Positions 61,073-63,235 of a DNA stretch of 63,235 nucleotides are shown here, one piece after another. The notes beneath the pieces were generated by a model, which saw only the letters and a program-made list of their open reading frames with translations, was not told where the DNA came from and did not search any database. The DNA lies in the NCBI RefSeq assembly GCF_000832125.1, contig NZ_JPRK01000022.1, positions 1 through 63,235 on the forward strand, read 5' to 3'. This stretch comes from Flavobacterium hibernum. GTDB lineage: Bacteria; Bacteroidota; Bacteroidia; Flavobacteriales; Flavobacteriaceae. The translations under genes were made by a program, and so were the position numbers. The first letter of the stretch is position 1; each line of letters begins with the position of its first letter.

Positions 61073-61987
61073 ATGGTAGATATTACGCATAAAATAAGCA
61101 CATTAAGAAAAGCTACTGCAACTGCAATTGTAAAAGTTAGTAAACAAGAAACAATTGATGCAGTTGTCAATAATCTTGTGCCGAAAGGAAATGTATTGGA
61201 AATGGCAAAAACGGCAGGATTATTTGCGGTGAAAAACACCCATTTATCAATTCCGGATTGTCATCCCATTCCTATTGAATTTACATCTGTAGCATATAAA
61301 ATTGAAGGTTTAGAGATTCATATTATTTTTAATGTAAAAACCGTTTACAAAACCGGAGTTGAGGTTGAAGCCATGCATGGCGCATCGATTGTAGCATTGA
61401 CAATGTACGATATGCTGAAACCAATTGATAAGGAAATCGAAATTTCGACTATTAAATTAATAAACAAAGAAGGTGGAAAATCTTCTTTCAAAAATAAATT
61501 TCCAAACGCTATAAAAGCAGCAGTTTTTGTTTGTTCTGATTCGATTTTTGCGGGCGACAAAGAAGATCGTTCCGGAAAAGCAATTGTAGAGAAATTAGAT
61601 TCTTATGGAGTCGAAACTTCCCATTACGAAATTATTCCAGACGAGTTTGATGTTATTCAGGAAAAAACAAAAGCTTTCGCAGAAGAACATCAGTTGGTGA
61701 TTTTTACTGGCGGAACTGGATTGTCTCCAAGAGATGTAACTCCGGAAGCGCTCTCGCCAATTTTAGAAAGCAGAATTCCGGGAATTGAAGAAGCAATTCG
61801 TAGTTACGGACAACAAAGAATGCCTTATGCGATGCTTTCCAGAAGTGTGGCAGGAACTTTGGGTAAAAGTTTAGTTTTGGCTTTGCCAGGTTCAACAAAT
61901 GGAGTTAAAGAATCTATGGACGCTGTTTTTCCGCATGTGATGCACGTTTTTCATATTTTAAAAGGGAAAAATCATGACAGTCTCTAA
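61073..61987 (+). CDS. moaCB: Bifunctional MoaC-MoaB (MogA) fusion
   Basis: This 304-aa fusion joins two Moco enzymes. Residues 1-150 are MoaC (KNTHLSIPDCHPIPIEFTSV, then VEVEAMHGASIVALTMYDML), which with MoaA forms cyclic pyranopterin phosphate. Residues 155-304 are MoaB/MogA (VFVCSDSIFAGDKEDRSG, then VIFTGGTGLSPRDVTPEAL), which adenylylates molybdopterin. Fusions of this kind are known in Bacteroidota. It overlaps moaA by 14 nt, so translation is probably coupled. Confidence 0.94.
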   Translation: MVDITHKISTLRKATATAIVKVSKQETIDAVVNNLVPKGNVLEMAKTAGLFAVKNTHLSIPDCHPIPIEFTSVAYKIEGLEIHIIFNVKTVYKTGVEVEAMHGASIVALTMYDMLKPIDKEIEISTIKLINKEGGKSSFKNKFPNAIKAAVFVCSDSIFAGDKEDRSGKAIVEKLDSYGVETSHYEIIPDEFDVIQEKTKAFAEEHQLVIFTGGTGLSPRDVTPEALSPILESRIPGIEEAIRSYGQQRMPYAMLSRSVAGTLGKSLVLALPGSTNGVKESMDAVFPHVMHVFHILKGKNHDSL

Positions 61988-62981
61988 TACTATTTTAACG
62001 GATGGCTTTGGGCGCAAACACAATTATTTGCGCATTTCGCTGCTGGAAAAATGCAATCTGCGTTGCACGTACTGCATGCCGGCTGACGGAATAGCGCTTT
62101 CTCCAAAAGCCAATTTGATGACGGCTGATGAGATTTTTTCTATTGCCCAAACTTTCGTAAAAAATGGTGTTGATAAAATAAGATTAACGGGTGGAGAACC
62201 GCTTTTAAGAAAAGATTTTCCAGAGATAGTCTCTAAATTATCGCAGTTAGATATATCACTTTCTATAACGACAAACGGAATTTTAATTGACCGATATATT
62301 GATGTTTTAAAGCAATTTAAAATCAAAAAAATCAATTTGAGTTTAGATACCTTGGTTTCGTCTAAATTTCACACTATAACGCTTCGTAATCAGTTTGAGA
62401 AAGTAATTGATAATTTGCATTTGCTTTTAAATAATGATTTTCAGGTAAAAGTAAATGTCGTTTTAATGAAAGGTTTTAATGATAACGAAATTATCGATTT
62501 TGTAAAACTTACGCAGTTTCTTCCAATTTCAGTTCGTTTTATTGAGTTTATGCCTTTTGCCGGTAACGAGTGGGACAGAAGTAAGATGGTTTCTCAAAGC
62601 GAGATTTTGTCTCTTGTCGAGAATAACTTTGCTGAAAATGAAATTGTAAAATTGGAAGACGAAAAAAATTTCACTTCCAGAAATTATAAAATAAAAGATT
62701 TTCAAGGCGATTTTGGAATCATAAGTTCCATAACTAATCCGTTTTGTGACAGTTGCAACAGAATCCGCTTGACGGCAAACGGTAAAATTAAAAATTGCCT
62801 CTTCTCTAATTCCGAAACAGATTTGCTAACCCCTTTAAGAAGTGGTGAATCGATTACGAACTTAATTTCTGACGCTATTCTAAATAAAAAGAAAGTTAGA
62901 GCAGGAATGGTTTCTATTGAAGAAATGGATGATCCTGTATTGCATTTTGATAATCGTAGCATGATTGCGATTGGGGGGTAA
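61974..62981 (+). CDS. moaA: GTP 3',8-cyclase MoaA
   Basis: This 335-aa radical SAM enzyme starts Moco synthesis from GTP. It has the SAM cluster motif CNLRCTYCMP, the LTGGEPLLR segment, and the C-terminal second cluster in FCDSCNRIRLTANGKIKNC. It ends in Gly-Gly, as active MoaA does. It is the last gene of the operon and overlaps moaCB. Confidence 0.96.
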   Translation: MTVSNTILTDGFGRKHNYLRISLLEKCNLRCTYCMPADGIALSPKANLMTADEIFSIAQTFVKNGVDKIRLTGGEPLLRKDFPEIVSKLSQLDISLSITTNGILIDRYIDVLKQFKIKKINLSLDTLVSSKFHTITLRNQFEKVIDNLHLLLNNDFQVKVNVVLMKGFNDNEIIDFVKLTQFLPISVRFIEFMPFAGNEWDRSKMVSQSEILSLVENNFAENEIVKLEDEKNFTSRNYKIKDFQGDFGIISSITNPFCDSCNRIRLTANGKIKNCLFSNSETDLLTPLRSGESITNLISDAILNKKKVRAGMVSIEEMDDPVLHFDNRSMIAIGG

Positions 62982-62989
62982 TTTCAATC

Positions 62990-63091
62990 TTGTCATTTCG
63001 AGGAACGAGAAATCACACTCGCAAAACGACAGAGATTGTTAATCTTTTTTGTATAATTTCTAGTTCGATTTCTCGTTCCTCGAAATGACAA
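62990..63091. repeat. 100-bp inverted-repeat element after moaA
   Basis: A perfect 25-bp inverted repeat has arms 62990-63014 and 63067-63091 with core catttcgaggaacgagaaat. It lies between converging moaA and the gene at the right edge, so as RNA it could end transcripts. Confidence 0.87.
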
Positions 63092-63112
63092 ACTAGATGA
63101 TAAATTTAGAGG

Positions 63113-63150
63113 CAAAAAAAAAGGTTCAACTTTTTGAAGTCAAACCTTTC
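63113..63150 (-). terminator. Intrinsic terminator of the right-edge gene
   Basis: On the minus strand AAGGTTTGACTT pairs with AAGTTGAACCTT (two wobbles) and runs into nine T. It lies about 10 nt after the stop codon at 63158. Confidence 0.75.
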
Positions 63151-63157
63151 TTAAATA

Positions 63158-63235
63158 TTATTTTTTCTTTTTAGCCTTAGATTTTTTCTGAGACTTTGCT
63201 TTTTTCTTGGCTATTTTTTTAGCTTTAGCTTTCTC
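63158..63235 (-). CDS. C-terminal tail of a Lys/Ala-rich protein (partial)
   Basis: Only the last 25 codons are in the window. They encode a Lys/Ala-rich tail such as AKKIAKKKAKSQKK, ending in four Lys and TAA. Such tails occur on DNA- or RNA-binding and histone-like proteins, but the identity cannot be told. A clear terminator follows. Confidence 0.7.
   Translation of the reverse strand, partial: EKAKAKKIAKKKAKSQKKSKAKKKK

Overview
The window looks like chromosomal DNA of a Flavobacterium-like member of the Bacteroidota. The evidence is AT-rich sequence, two SusC/SusD pairs, Bacteroidota-type promoters (TTTG, about 19 nt, TAnnTTTG), a Rho factor with a long Asn-rich linker, and many intergenic hairpin repeats. 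I saw no tRNA, rRNA, CRISPR array, transposase or phage module.

Region 1 (1-16.3 kb) is ordinary chromosome with mixed strands. It holds a degenerate NUMOD4/HNH protein, an ABC exporter, truA, an SPFH/flotillin-like protein with N-terminal repeats, a small phosphodiesterase, a LuxR-type two-component pair, rho, an M28 peptidase, a dienelactone hydrolase, and an Lrp regulator divergent from rocD.

Region 2 (16.3-47.4 kb) is an unbroken minus-strand block for scavenging organic sulfur. The first unit runs susC-susD-amidohydrolase-50-aa ORF-SsuD-like monooxygenase-APC permease, followed by a family 2A encapsulin shell and its cysteine desulfurase cargo. The second unit runs susC-susD-arylsulfatase. 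Between the two lie DUF1254 and DUF1214 proteins, a 39-aa membrane peptide, a fatty acid hydroxylase-type protein, an SdsA1-like alkyl sulfatase, a rhodanese-thioredoxin protein, two more sulfatases and a YeiH-type exporter. A plausible flow is import of sulfonates and sulfate esters across the outer membrane, release of sulfite or sulfate, and handling of excess sulfur by the encapsulin compartment. Both susC genes have related leaders of about 470-500 nt with the same promoter spacing, a shared block, a short upstream ORF and a hairpin with loop CGGCAA. The second upstream ORF encodes MKKMQSCCCCK, four Cys codons just before the hairpin. This looks like a cysteine-sensing attenuator and is the most interesting item here.

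Region 3 (48.1-63.0 kb, plus strand) is a nitrate module: two NarK-type transporters with unusual inserted domains, a cytochrome b-like protein, a NasC/NarB-type molybdoenzyme, a four-cluster ferredoxin subunit, a Tat-exported Rieske protein and a small membrane protein. A molybdenum cofactor operon follows (moeA, mobA, cobA, moaD, moeB with rhodanese, moaE, fused moaC-moaB, moaA). A TGAT-N4-ATCA palindrome sits where a Crp/Fnr activator would bind upstream of narK, and a three-half-site repeat overlaps the moeA promoter. No nitrite reductase is in the window.

A family of roughly 100-bp inverted-repeat elements with covarying arms is scattered through the intergenic gaps. A Lys/Ala-rich gene tail runs off the right edge.
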